Position numbers and translations under genes: made by a program
IMG/VR virus record: IMGVR_UViG_3300031963_005539
Span: 1-20,351 of that record
Direction: 5' to 3' (one strand)
From: a virus
Length of the DNA: 20,351 bases
Shown: positions 5,408-12,821 of the stretch, piece by piece
Layout of the letters: every line of letters begins with the position of its first letter
Numbering within the stretch: position 1 is the stretch's first letter
Notes under the pieces: model-generated
Database searches by the model: none
What the model was told of the DNA's origin: nothing
Seen by the model: the letters and a program-made list of their open reading frames with translations, nothing else

Positions 5408-7194
5408 AGTATTTCCATTCCGTCTAGTACATCCGCCAATTTTGAAGGCATTTTGGGAGGCCTAATTACATTTAATCTAATATCTTCTTCCTGTCTATCA
5501 TTTCTACGGGCTATTGAGTCATATGTATGAACATCAATTTCTCTGTTTGCTTCAAACTTAGTTTTACTTATAGCATTATATATTGAGCCACAGACTGCGT
5601 CAGCTAAGTCTTTTGATCCTTTTCTTGGGTGATCAACCTTATCACGCATAATTTTCAGCTGCAACAACTCGTCTATAAGAAGTGGTATATGTGGGCCAGA
5701 AAGCCTGTCCTCTGCGACCACCATTGCCATATCATCATAATGTTTTTTAGCAACAGATAGGGTTTCTGTATTAATTCCATATTGTTTTAATTGTTGCATC
5801 ATATCATGTGAGTTCCATCGGTCAAATGTACATAATCTTATTTTAAATCCTTTTGTTCTTAGAGAAAGAATATAGTCTTTGACCTCAGTAAAATCTACTG
5901 ACTTATCTGCAGTAGGAGTCCAATATCTAACTGCATCTACTTCTACGATTGGCGCAGGCTGGGAGTATGTGTCGGTTACTTTTACATTTACCCACTTTTG
6001 AACGTGAGCCATAGATACGGCACAATGGTCATGCTTTTGTGCCAAGTCTACATGTATAAAGTATTCCTTGTCTGGGTCTGGTGCGAACCAATTTTCAAAT
6101 CTGCCAAATTGATCTACGGCTAATGCCATATTGTTAAAAGCTTTTTCTATTTTTTCTCTTGACTTAAAGAATGCATCAATCGCTTCTGGTGGCATGCAAG
6201 CAAAACGACCAAGAGCGTCTGGCATATTCTTGTAGAATTCTACTTTAAAATTTTCTATAGTCTTTGTAGGATTTATTTCCCACGTAGGTCTTTTCAAAGC
6301 ATAAACTTTAGGAATTGTATAAGACACAATGTGATCTTCTTCCCATTCAACAGTTATTTCATTTCCATCTGTTCCGTCTGGCAAGCTTTCATCCATCTTC
6401 AAAGTCTTAGTTCTGACTACAGTTTCTTTTTCAGCAATTACAGAATCATAAAATTTTTGAATTGGGTCATTCTTAAATCGTGGAAACGAAAGTAAAATTA
6501 CTTTACCATAGTCTGGGAAACGTGATACGACAGATCCACGATACATATCATAGATAGCGTCTGCTGTTTTTGCTTGGTCATGCCCAGTCGTATTCTCTGT
6601 AGCGAAACCTGAAATTTCATCTAGGATAACTGCTATTACGTTATACCCCTCCCAAGCTTCACGTTCCGAGTGGCCAGAATGAACTGTTATAGCTTTATTA
6701 AATTTCATTTCAGATGCCTTAGCCTCATACTTACCAATAAACCAAGGAGATCTATCTACTCTAGTTTTAAACCCTTTAAAGAAAACGTTGTTGGCCTGTT
6801 GAGCGTTAATAGCAATATTAAGAATATCTATAGAGTCTCCAGGAGGTTTTCCGTAATATGTTGCTGGATCTTTGAGGCAGAGCAATAGATATACCATATA
6901 AGATACTGCTATAGTTGAACAGTAGTCTTTTCCGCTACCCTTACCTAATTGTGCAATTACTTCATTGCAGGTTTGCTTAAACCTACGACGACCTTCGTCT
7001 TCCCCAAAAAGTTTAATAAGAGTAGACTCTTTATATATTTGAGAACTTTTTTCAATTAATGTGTATTGATATTCAGAAAGCGGTGGAAGGCCAAGATAAT
7101 CTGGACTAGTAACAAATGTCTTTAAATCGACTGGCCTCTCATCGAATTCCTCACCATCAAGGATATCAATTAGATCATTGAAATTAAGATCCAC
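5404..7194 (-). CDS. terL: Large terminase subunit (packaging ATPase and nuclease)
   Basis: This protein powers DNA packaging into the head and cuts the genome. Counting from the TTG at 7212: Walker A QLGKGSGKD at 88-96, Walker B VIAVILDEI at 192-200 (Asp198, Glu199), a motor-coupling region with SFPRFKND at 242-249, then an RNase H-like nuclease with HVDLA (Asp389), CTFDRWNS (Asp464) and DLADAV (Asp535, Asp538). About 600 residues is normal for tailed phages. I place the start at GTG 7194, which has GAGGA seven bases upstream; TTG 7212 adds six residues but has no ribosome site. It overlaps the small subunit by a few codons. Confidence 0.93.
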   Translation of the reverse strand: MDLNFNDLIDILDGEEFDERPVDLKTFVTSPDYLGLPPLSEYQYTLIEKSSQIYKESTLIKLFGEDEGRRRFKQTCNEVIAQLGKGSGKDYCSTIAVSYMVYLLLCLKDPATYYGKPPGDSIDILNIAINAQQANNVFFKGFKTRVDRSPWFIGKYEAKASEMKFNKAITVHSGHSEREAWEGYNVIAVILDEISGFATENTTGHDQAKTADAIYDMYRGSVVSRFPDYGKVILLSFPRFKNDPIQKFYDSVIAEKETVVRTKTLKMDESLPDGTDGNEITVEWEEDHIVSYTIPKVYALKRPTWEINPTKTIENFKVEFYKNMPDALGRFACMPPEAIDAFFKSREKIEKAFNNMALAVDQFGRFENWFAPDPDKEYFIHVDLAQKHDHCAVSMAHVQKWVNVKVTDTYSQPAPIVEVDAVRYWTPTADKSVDFTEVKDYILSLRTKGFKIRLCTFDRWNSHDMMQQLKQYGINTETLSVAKKHYDDMAMVVAEDRLSGPHIPLLIDELLQLKIMRDKVDHPRKGSKDLADAVCGSIYNAISKTKFEANREIDVHTYDSIARRNDRQEEDIRLNVIRPPKMPSKLADVLDGMEIL

Positions 7195-7723
7195 TAGCTT
7201 CCTCAGTCTCAATTACAACTGGCTCAACAACTCCTGTTATTTGAGATAAACGCTTGGCAACTTCCATCTTACACTTAGGACATGTTGCTGTAACTTCTTT
7301 TAGAATCTTAACTAGAACATCCTGTTTGCGTTCTGTTTCTGCTACCTGCGAAGCCAACTCTTGATTATCAAGTAAGCCAACCTCTTGTAGCATCCCAATT
7401 CTTTTACCTTCAATATCTGCAATTAGTTTTAATGCCGTTGCTTTTATGTTTAATTGTCCTGCTTGATCTGCATCCTCTACGGTCTTCCAGGCCTCTTTTA
7501 TTAACATGGCGTAATGTTGGTCTGCTCCAGATATGGCTTCCTTTGCCCTGTCACGAGCTCCAGAATCGCTTTTAACGACCTCTTTCCACTCGTCTATATA
7601 CCCTAAGACCTCTGCACGTTTAAAACCAGTTATAGAGGCGATTTGAGTTGGATTGTTACCTTTAAGTAGTTCTTCAACTACCTTGTTCATGCGATCAAAA
7701 TGATCAGCTAATTCAATGTCCAT
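7184..7723 (-). CDS. terS: Small terminase subunit (DNA recognition)
   Basis: The 179-aa product sits directly upstream of the large terminase and overlaps it. Residues about 12-48 form a helix-turn-helix (KVVEELLKGNNPTQIASITG, then a recognition helix), followed by a long helical segment suited to oligomerisation and a C-terminal part with a CPKC pair (148-151) that would contact the large subunit. This layout is typical of ring-forming small terminases. The assignment rests on position, size and HTH rather than on a strong motif. The ATG has no clear ribosome site; TATAAT lies eight bases upstream, so the message may be nearly leaderless. Confidence 0.75.
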   Translation of the reverse strand: MDIELADHFDRMNKVVEELLKGNNPTQIASITGFKRAEVLGYIDEWKEVVKSDSGARDRAKEAISGADQHYAMLIKEAWKTVEDADQAGQLNIKATALKLIADIEGKRIGMLQEVGLLDNQELASQVAETERKQDVLVKILKEVTATCPKCKMEVAKRLSQITGVVEPVVIETEEASGS

Positions 7724-7731
7724 ATATAGAT

Positions 7732-7740
7732 ATTATACCA
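7732..7740 (-). promoter_or_regulatory. Extended -10 promoter of the terminase operon
   Basis: TGG-TATAAT on the minus strand, then ATCTATAT and the ATG of terS. It lies in the 33-base gap after the preceding gene. The expected start point is within two or three bases of the ATG. An inverted repeat GACT-N6-AGTC overlaps the preceding stop codon just upstream. No good -35 box. Confidence 0.45.
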
Positions 7741-7756
7741 TCTTAGTTGACTAAAA

Positions 7757-8086
7757 TCAGTCTTGAATTTGCTTGGCTATTTTTAATAAAACTAAATATC
7801 CAATTAAATCGTCAATATCATTATCTCCTGGATAATCTGTGCCCTTCATAAGTCTATTTAATTTGTCATCAATTCTGACATGGAGTTGTTCTCTTGGTCC
7901 CGCCTTTGAAAATATACGAACAGGGTCAAGGGCTGAATTGCCGTAGGCAATATTCTTTTTGACCAGCATATGTGCAATTTCATGGCAGGTATTCCAAATT
8001 TCTTTTCCTGCTTCTGTACCTACAGTAAGTAAATATAAATCCTGGCACTCAAATTGTTTTGAGTCTGGAAATACGGGCTCTAACAT
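7757..8086 (-). CDS. MazG-like / DUF1599-type all-alpha protein
   Basis: The 109-aa protein is helical with three conserved-looking blocks: KNIAYGNSALDPVRIFSKA (44-62), EQLHVRIDDKLNRL (66-79) and DIDDLIGYLVLLKIA (90-104). These match my memory of small phage proteins of the DUF1599 (nucleotide modification associated domain 1) type, related to MazG-like nucleotide hydrolases; the acid pairs RIDDK and DIDDL would hold metal. A role in nucleotide metabolism or modification is therefore plausible but not proven. AGGAG precedes the ATG. It lies between the sugar cassette and the terminase genes. Confidence 0.6.
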   Translation of the reverse strand: MLEPVFPDSKQFECQDLYLLTVGTEAGKEIWNTCHEIAHMLVKKNIAYGNSALDPVRIFSKAGPREQLHVRIDDKLNRLMKGTDYPGDNDIDDLIGYLVLLKIAKQIQD

Positions 8087-8094
8087 ATCCGCTC

Positions 8095-9501
8095 CTATTG
8101 AACTTGAGACTGATATTTATCATCAATCTCTATCCCGCCAGCGATTTCTGGCTGGAATGTGTAAACATTAAATATACCTTTTGAACCATGTCTAAATATG
8201 AACCAGTCTGTCGGGTAGTCCATTCCTGTTTCTTTTACATACTTCAAAAGCTTTTTTGCTCCAGAATTTGAAACTACGTAGCATAAAGTAGACCAGTCTT
8301 GATATCCTTTTGCTATACAAGGATTTATTATATCATTATGATTAAATCTTGGGAACTGGTTGGGGTGCACGAAGATACTAAATATATCATAATCTTTGGG
8401 GCAAAAATCTAAAAACAAATTATATTTATCTATAAAAGAATTATTTATTTTCGCATCGTCTTCAAAAACTAGCAGGCTGTCAAGATTATTTTCATCTACA
8501 TATTTCCAAGCAAGGTAATGGCTAGCAAAATTTCCTAGTTCACCAATTTTAAAAGAGTCCCAGCCTAATTTAAAATCTTTATTTTCATTAAAAAAGCTTT
8601 CTTTTTCTATTTCATTTCTAGCATTTAATGATTTTATATTATGTTTATTTCCATTTAAATAAGAGTCTATATCTTTTCTATTAGATTTTCTTTCATCATT
8701 TATATATATAATATGGTAATCAATACTTATTTTATTTTTAGTCAAGTCAAAATCTTTTCCATAAAATGAATTTAAATCCATACAGTTCTTGTCATGAGAC
8801 ATTCTTGCATATATTTTATTTACAGTCTGACTATCTTTTTCTGAAAACTCTTTAAACGTTTCAAATATTTTTATGGTTTCGTTTGTAGCTTTATCATGAC
8901 TATAAGACGATCCGACGGGGTGAGTTATTAAATTTTTGCTATCTCTTAAAATTATTTTATCCTTTGATATGGCTAAAGAAGAATGTACAATATCAATAGC
9001 CCATCCAGATACCATGCCCTCCCAGCCATGCTTTTGCTCAAAATAGTTAAAGAAGTCTAACATGTCCTTTACGATATCTTTGTGCATAAAAAACATAATC
9101 CCATTTGTATTTGTGGCAATAGAGAGATTGTTGTCCAGGATTGAAACTTTTAAATTTGTAGAGTTAAATCCCCATGCATCATTTGTAAAATGTGGAGCGT
9201 ACAGACCTATATTTTCGTAAATAGAAAGCACATGTAGCGATCTTTTAATAACACTATTCCAATCAGAATAACTTATATCTCCGCACATAAATAACATATA
9301 GTCATTATTAAAATCAAAATCTTTTAATGCATAGTAGAACTGCCTATAGTATCTTATGTCTCCGAGATTATTCCATCCTTCTCTTGGTGTACCAGAATTA
9401 ATAATTTGTAAATTAAGTCCAGAAGCTTTAAACTGAGAATCAATATCTAATACATTATCATAGTAATCGTCCCAACATACTAGATACCCTTGTACTTTCA
9501 T
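8095..9501 (-). CDS. Two-domain glycosyltransferase (GT-A N-terminus, GT25-like C-terminus)
   Basis: The 468-aa protein seems to hold two transferase domains. Residues 1-235 look like a GT-A fold (MKVQGYLVCWDD strand, MLFMCGDISYSDW at 69-81, then GWAIDIVHSSLA and an ITHPVGSSY block). Residues about 258-460 match glycosyltransferase family 25: YHIIYINDERKSNR start, GELGNFASHYLAW (320-332), the DXD-like VFEDDA (345-350) and TDWFIFRHG near the end. It may add two sugars in sequence to a glycan, virion protein or DNA. The ATG overlaps the cytidylyltransferase stop (ATGA). The middle of the gene is notably AT-rich, even for this genome, which hints at separate origin. Confidence 0.8.
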   Translation of the reverse strand: MKVQGYLVCWDDYYDNVLDIDSQFKASGLNLQIINSGTPREGWNNLGDIRYYRQFYYALKDFDFNNDYMLFMCGDISYSDWNSVIKRSLHVLSIYENIGLYAPHFTNDAWGFNSTNLKVSILDNNLSIATNTNGIMFFMHKDIVKDMLDFFNYFEQKHGWEGMVSGWAIDIVHSSLAISKDKIILRDSKNLITHPVGSSYSHDKATNETIKIFETFKEFSEKDSQTVNKIYARMSHDKNCMDLNSFYGKDFDLTKNKISIDYHIIYINDERKSNRKDIDSYLNGNKHNIKSLNARNEIEKESFFNENKDFKLGWDSFKIGELGNFASHYLAWKYVDENNLDSLLVFEDDAKINNSFIDKYNLFLDFCPKDYDIFSIFVHPNQFPRFNHNDIINPCIAKGYQDWSTLCYVVSNSGAKKLLKYVKETGMDYPTDWFIFRHGSKGIFNVYTFQPEIAGGIEIDDKYQSQVQ

Positions 9502-9923
9502 TGCATTCTTCCTCTAATTTTTGTAGACGATATAGTTTGAGTATAAGGCACATAAACAAGACCTATTCCTCTTTCATCTAACCATTCCTGAGTAAAAGAC
9601 ATTTGTGAATAATAATCTTTTTTGGCCCAGTCAGATCCAACGACTATATAATTAGGTCCTACCATTTCTATTGAAATCCTTGAGTCTTGTCCGCCGACAT
9701 TCATGACAACTTCATCTACATATTTGCAGGCTAGCAAAACATCTAGCCTTTCTTGTTCGCTGCATATGGGCTTTTTATTTTTGAATTGAAATATGAAATC
9801 ATCTGTATTAAGAGCGACTACCACTTTACCATCGACGCCAGCAACTTCTCTACATCTCTTTAAAAGATTAACGTGCCCTGAATGAAACAAGTCAAATGTA
9901 CCACCAGTATAGACTATATTCAT
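9498..9923 (-). CDS. Cytidylyltransferase-family nucleotidyltransferase (TagD/RfaE-like)
   Basis: The 141-aa protein has the family's hallmark motifs: GGTFDLFHSGH at 7-17 (HxGH, His14 and His17), an ALNTDDF strand, and ISSTKIR at 131-137. Members join CTP or ATP to a phosphorylated small molecule (glycerol-3-phosphate, heptose-phosphate, ethanolamine-phosphate) to give an activated donor; the exact substrate cannot be told here. The length is close to TagD. It is coupled by ATGA overlaps to the FkbM methyltransferase upstream and the glycosyltransferase downstream, so it most likely makes a precursor for the latter. Confidence 0.87.
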   Translation of the reverse strand: MNIVYTGGTFDLFHSGHVNLLKRCREVAGVDGKVVVALNTDDFIFQFKNKKPICSEQERLDVLLACKYVDEVVMNVGGQDSRISIEMVGPNYIVVGSDWAKKDYYSQMSFTQEWLDERGIGLVYVPYTQTISSTKIRGRMQ

Positions 9924-10591
9924 TGAGATATCCTATCATATAAGTCTTTTGAAACAAACCAGCTGTCCCATTTTGATTCCTCTGGCATTATCATTACATA
10001 TCCTTTACTTGTTAAAAGATCTGCAATCAAGTCTTTTGTATATGTATTATTATGCTCAACTGTAATTAGATTAAATTTGGTTGAGAAGTCATACGAATTT
10101 AGTATATGGTATTCGGATCCCTCTGTATCTATTGATAAATAGTCTACTGTTTCTGGGCACGAATGCTTCTCAAGCAAATCTTTTAAAGATATGGTGTCTA
10201 CCATATAGTTGTTTCCATTGTGCTTTCTTGTCTCAGTATGAACATCATTATATGCATATTCTGCTATCCCAGAAAGACCTTCAAAATTTTCTACTTCTAC
10301 AAATTCTATTTGATCCCCGCTTTTATCTGACACACACAAGGTGTCTATCTTTGCCGTTCTTTTTGAAGGAAGTATTTTGTTATAATGTTTGGAGGGCTCT
10401 ACTAATAAGCCTTGCCACCCATAATAAGTTTCAAGTAGGAATGTATTTGAAAGATATACTCCATCACACGCTCCAAACTCTACAAAATATCCTGGCTTGT
10501 TACCAAAACAAAACAATGCCAATAGGTCTTGATTTATTTGTGAATAGCTTTCTTTTGTAGCACAGAAATATCTAAAATTATTTAGAATCAT
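9920..10591 (-). CDS. FkbM-family SAM-dependent methyltransferase
   Basis: The 223-aa product follows the FkbM pattern: SYSQINQDLLALF at 15-27, the SAM-binding strand-turn YFVEFGACDG (35-44) with LSNTFLLE, GWQGLLVEPS (58-67), and VDYLSIDTEGSE (149-160). These enzymes usually O-methylate sugars or polyketides. Together with the next two genes it suggests a methylated sugar or glycan product. The ATG overlaps the stop of the small HTH gene (ATGA). The protein is cytosolic with no signal or membrane segment. Confidence 0.88.
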   Translation of the reverse strand: MILNNFRYFCATKESYSQINQDLLALFCFGNKPGYFVEFGACDGVYLSNTFLLETYYGWQGLLVEPSKHYNKILPSKRTAKIDTLCVSDKSGDQIEFVEVENFEGLSGIAEYAYNDVHTETRKHNGNNYMVDTISLKDLLEKHSCPETVDYLSIDTEGSEYHILNSYDFSTKFNLITVEHNNTYTKDLIADLLTSKGYVMIMPEESKWDSWFVSKDLYDRISQ

Positions 10592-10728
10592 TTTATAAGT
10601 CCATTATCTTTTAGGGCACGATAAATTGTCATGGTAGTAACGTTACATTCTTTGGCAATTTCTTCCATAGTTTTTTTCTGCACAACATACCGTCTGTAAA
10701 GCCAGTCTTTACTTTTATATAACTTCAT
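10588..10728 (-). CDS. Mini helix-turn-helix protein, 46 aa
   Basis: A 46-residue frame linked by ATGA overlaps to RuvC upstream and FkbM downstream, with GGAG just before the ATG. The product is almost only a helix-turn-helix: basic start MKLYKSKDWLYRRY, then TMEEIAKECNVTTMTIYRAL at 20-39, where EIA and the recognition helix TTMTIYRALK are typical. It should bind DNA, probably as a dimer, and might regulate the sugar or recombination genes. Similar HTH segments occur at the ends of phage homing endonucleases, so a remnant is possible, but no nuclease sequence is seen. Confidence 0.8.
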   Translation of the reverse strand: MKLYKSKDWLYRRYVVQKKTMEEIAKECNVTTMTIYRALKDNGLIK

Positions 10729-11291
10729 CGCTCCGTCAATACTGTATTGGAATAGTGTGCAATGCCGAATGCATCTGCCACATCAAAATCATCTAACTGC
10801 AAATTATATTTATTATTAAAGTAATCTACAGTCCTTTGCTTTCTGATCTCCCGCATTTTTGCTTTATACCAAGAGTCAGCATGTCCTGGATTTTCAAATC
10901 TAAGTTTATCTTTCTCCATTTTTGTTGGGTTCTTATTTCCAATATAAGCCTGCCAAGATGTAGGAGAAATAGTAATAACACTAGCCCCACTAGACATAAG
11001 CTCAGCAATGACGACACCGTATACATAAGACAATTTTATCACGGCATCTGGGGATTTGACAAACACCGCACCTTCTACAACAATATAGTCAGACTTTAAT
11101 TCGTCTAGCATGGCATGCATTTTAACTTTAGCATCATGTATTTTCTCATATATGTCTGATCCAGAAAATTCTACCTTGCCCCATTTAATTGGTTTATCAT
11201 TTTCCATAAGGCAAAAGGCAACCGAATTAGTGGAGGCATCTATACCTAAAACCCTATTGGCTTTAGTCTTAATTAATTCACCCAATCTCAT
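10725..11291 (-). CDS. RuvC-like Holliday junction resolvase
   Basis: The 188-aa protein has an RNase H-like fold with the RuvC acidic set: Asp18 in VLGIDASTNSVAF, Glu73 in YIVVEGAVF, and Asp170/Asp173 in FDVADAFGIAHY. It should cut four-way junctions made by the RecA-like protein and clear branched DNA before packaging. An insert at about 110-150 (SPTSWQAYIGNKNPTKMEK) is longer than in E. coli RuvC and is typical of phage and fungal-like versions. AAGGA precedes the ATG, which overlaps the upstream zinc-finger gene by 14 bases. No RuvA or RuvB is present. Confidence 0.85.
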   Translation of the reverse strand: MRLGELIKTKANRVLGIDASTNSVAFCLMENDKPIKWGKVEFSGSDIYEKIHDAKVKMHAMLDELKSDYIVVEGAVFVKSPDAVIKLSYVYGVVIAELMSSGASVITISPTSWQAYIGNKNPTKMEKDKLRFENPGHADSWYKAKMREIRKQRTVDYFNNKYNLQLDDFDVADAFGIAHYSNTVLTER

Positions 11292-11556
11292 CGATCATCC
11301 TTAACAGTTTGTTCTTTTGATTTATATCAATCTTTTTTTGGCAACCAGAACATACACTTGATTCATTGTATCTACTTAATCTAGCATTACATTTTTTGCA
11401 AGATCTTTTTGCTCCGCCTCTAATTGCCTTCTTCTCATAATATTTTTCCATGATTCTACGATTAGTAGCAATACGGCAACATTCATCTGAGCAGTACTTT
11501 TGATTATGCGTCTTTGCCTCAAAGTCTTTTGCACATTCTTTATTAGCACAAATCAT
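11278..11556 (-). CDS. Double zinc-finger protein, 92 aa
   Basis: Two cysteine clusters are visible: Cys3, Cys8, Cys22 and Cys26/27 (MICANKECAKDF, KYCSDECC), and Cys53, Cys56, Cys69 and Cys72 (CKKCNARL, CSGCQ). They are separated by a basic helix (ATNRRIMEKYYEKKAIRGG). The first cluster looks like a treble-clef finger and the second like a zinc ribbon. A nucleic-acid-binding role in recombination is likely given its place between the Cas4-like nuclease and RuvC, which it overlaps on both sides (TAATG and 14 bases). The N-terminal part resembles bacterial small zinc fingers of unknown function. No catalytic residues seen. Confidence 0.78.
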   Translation of the reverse strand: MICANKECAKDFEAKTHNQKYCSDECCRIATNRRIMEKYYEKKAIRGGAKRSCKKCNARLSRYNESSVCSGCQKKIDINQKNKLLRMIDEIG

Positions 11557-12338
11557 TATTTCTGCACCTCATATGGTTCTATTTGAACTTCCCCTGTAGG
11601 GCCAGACCAGCATTCTTTTTTAATCGGGCAACCCTTACAGGCATAACTTGTTTTTAGAAATGGCCTCATTGGAAGCCCGCCATCCTTATAATTATCATAA
11701 ACTTCACATAGCCATACAAATAAATTATCAATAAGCTCTTTGTTTTTATCATTCATCTGTATCGGAATAATAAGTATCTCTTGTGTATTTTTGTTTTCAT
11801 ACAAGAAGAATGCTTCTTTAACATTACGAAGCTTCATATATGTGAGCAACTGAAGCATATGGTTTGCTGATGGTGACATTTCTGCCTGCCTTGTATCCCA
11901 AACCTCTTGCTTAGCAGTTTTTATTTCTCCAAGAATTTCTTCATCATCCCAATTAATTACAAGATCTATAAAGCCACGGATAGGAGGATATTCATTCTTA
12001 ATTTCCATTTCAGTCTGTACTGACTTTATGTGACCTCCCATTTTTTCAATAAGACCTTGTATTCTTTCGTGGGCCTGAGTACCTTGAGCCATATTTGCAA
12101 CAGCCTGAGAGTCATTGCTATCTACAAAGTTTGCTCCGCTAAAAGCCATATACCAGTATCTCGGACAATTACCATTACCATATCCAAAGCTGCTTGGACT
12201 AAATGTATACTTAGTCATTTCTCCATCTGCACGTTTTGTAGCAAGATAGGCTTCATCAAGCATCTTAGCAAACTCTTTAGGGTCAAACTTGCCCTCATAC
12301 TTTTTAAACTTTAAATTTTTTACTATGTCTCTAGCCAT
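11556..12338 (-). CDS. Cas4/RecB-like PD-(D/E)XK exonuclease with Fe-S cluster
   Basis: In the 260-aa form the motifs match Cas4-type nucleases: Cys58 in NCPRYWYM, His90 in GTQAHERI, Asp125 in RGFIDLVI, Glu138-x-Lys140 in LGEIKTAK, QLLTYM (163-168), and C-terminal Cys234, Cys237 and Cys243 in ACKGCPIKKEC, which with Cys58 would hold a 4Fe-4S cluster. Such phage enzymes resect DNA ends for recombination. The frame is open back to a TTG at 12371; I choose ATG 12338 because it overlaps the preceding stop by only a few bases, though no strong ribosome site is seen. No CRISPR repeats or other cas genes are in the window. Confidence 0.87.
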   Translation of the reverse strand: MARDIVKNLKFKKYEGKFDPKEFAKMLDEAYLATKRADGEMTKYTFSPSSFGYGNGNCPRYWYMAFSGANFVDSNDSQAVANMAQGTQAHERIQGLIEKMGGHIKSVQTEMEIKNEYPPIRGFIDLVINWDDEEILGEIKTAKQEVWDTRQAEMSPSANHMLQLLTYMKLRNVKEAFFLYENKNTQEILIIPIQMNDKNKELIDNLFVWLCEVYDNYKDGGLPMRPFLKTSYACKGCPIKKECWSGPTGEVQIEPYEVQK

Positions 12339-12666
12339 TATAACGAACGACATACTTGAGGGCATCCACAAGCTTGTCTATCGACTCCTTCGCTGAATAA
12401 TATATATTCTTCTTATTGTTGTTTACTGTGCCAGCTTTATCCTTAGCAATTGTTGAATATACTGAGGCTAGCATAGAAAACTTTGTAGACATTGCCTGTA
12501 ATTCAATAATAAGATGTGGTGCTTTTGCTGCTGGAACATCTGGGTTAAGTAGAAGCTTTACCACAATGGCAAGCGCTTTATCAAGCTGTTCATCCTTCAT
12601 GTACTCATGTAGATCATTGAACTCTGTTATATCATTGATTAATTCAAGAGTATTTTTTTCTGTCAT
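12331..12666 (-). CDS. Hypothetical helical protein, 111 aa
   Basis: The 111-aa product is almost wholly alpha-helical with no cysteine. Blocks DKALAIVVKLLLNPDVPAAK (29-48) and a helix pair AMSTKFSMLASVYSTIAKD followed by KKNIYYSAKESIDKLVDALK suggest a four-helix bundle. I recall similar sequences as unknown phage proteins near recombination genes. Its ATG overlaps the stop of the XapX-like gene (ATGA) and its stop lies inside the start of the Cas4-like gene, so it is strictly part of the operon. It might be a partner of the nuclease or SSB. Function unknown. Confidence 0.75.
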   Translation of the reverse strand: MTEKNTLELINDITEFNDLHEYMKDEQLDKALAIVVKLLLNPDVPAAKAPHLIIELQAMSTKFSMLASVYSTIAKDKAGTVNNNKKNIYYSAKESIDKLVDALKYVVRYNG

Positions 12667-12821
12667 GCTAATACCTTTGTAACTATAGCGTACCCGATCC
12701 AGAGTCCAACAATTCCCATAAGGCCAGCAAATACTGGAGGGGCTGGAATGGGAAGTTTAAATGCGCTAAATACTCCGCCCACAACAGCTCCAACTAATGT
12801 TGTCATAAATATGTCTCTCAT
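12663..12821 (-). CDS. XapX-like small membrane protein
   Basis: Starting at the ATG that overlaps the preceding stop (ATGA), the product is 52 aa: a helix at 5-21 (FMTTLVGAVVGGVFSAF), the turn KLPIPAPP (22-29), and a second helix at 30-48 (FAGLMGIVGLWIGYAIV). This is the pattern of the XapX domain, a short two-helix membrane protein with a conserved LP.PAPP turn found in many bacteria and of unknown function. A longer frame to ATG 12860 adds 13 basic residues but overlaps the upstream gene by over 40 bases. Why it lies among recombination genes is unclear; a membrane anchor or holin-like role is possible. Confidence 0.72.
   Translation of the reverse strand: MRDIFMTTLVGAVVGGVFSAFKLPIPAPPVFAGLMGIVGLWIGYAIVTKVLA

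Noticed and set aside
7195-7212. TTG as start of the large terminase
   Set aside because: No ribosome site precedes it; the GTG six codons later has GAGGA at the right distance.
10081-10560. 159-codon plus-strand frame opposite the FkbM gene
   Set aside because: The minus strand encodes a clear methyltransferase here; the plus frame has no motifs and an odd Leu/Cys/His-rich composition typical of a shadow.
11556-12338. CRISPR-Cas system suggested by the Cas4-like gene
   Set aside because: No repeat-spacer array and no cas1, cas2 or effector gene are visible anywhere in the window.
12337-12342. TATAAT on the minus strand at the start of the Cas4-like gene
   Set aside because: It overlaps the ATG itself inside coding sequence; most likely chance.
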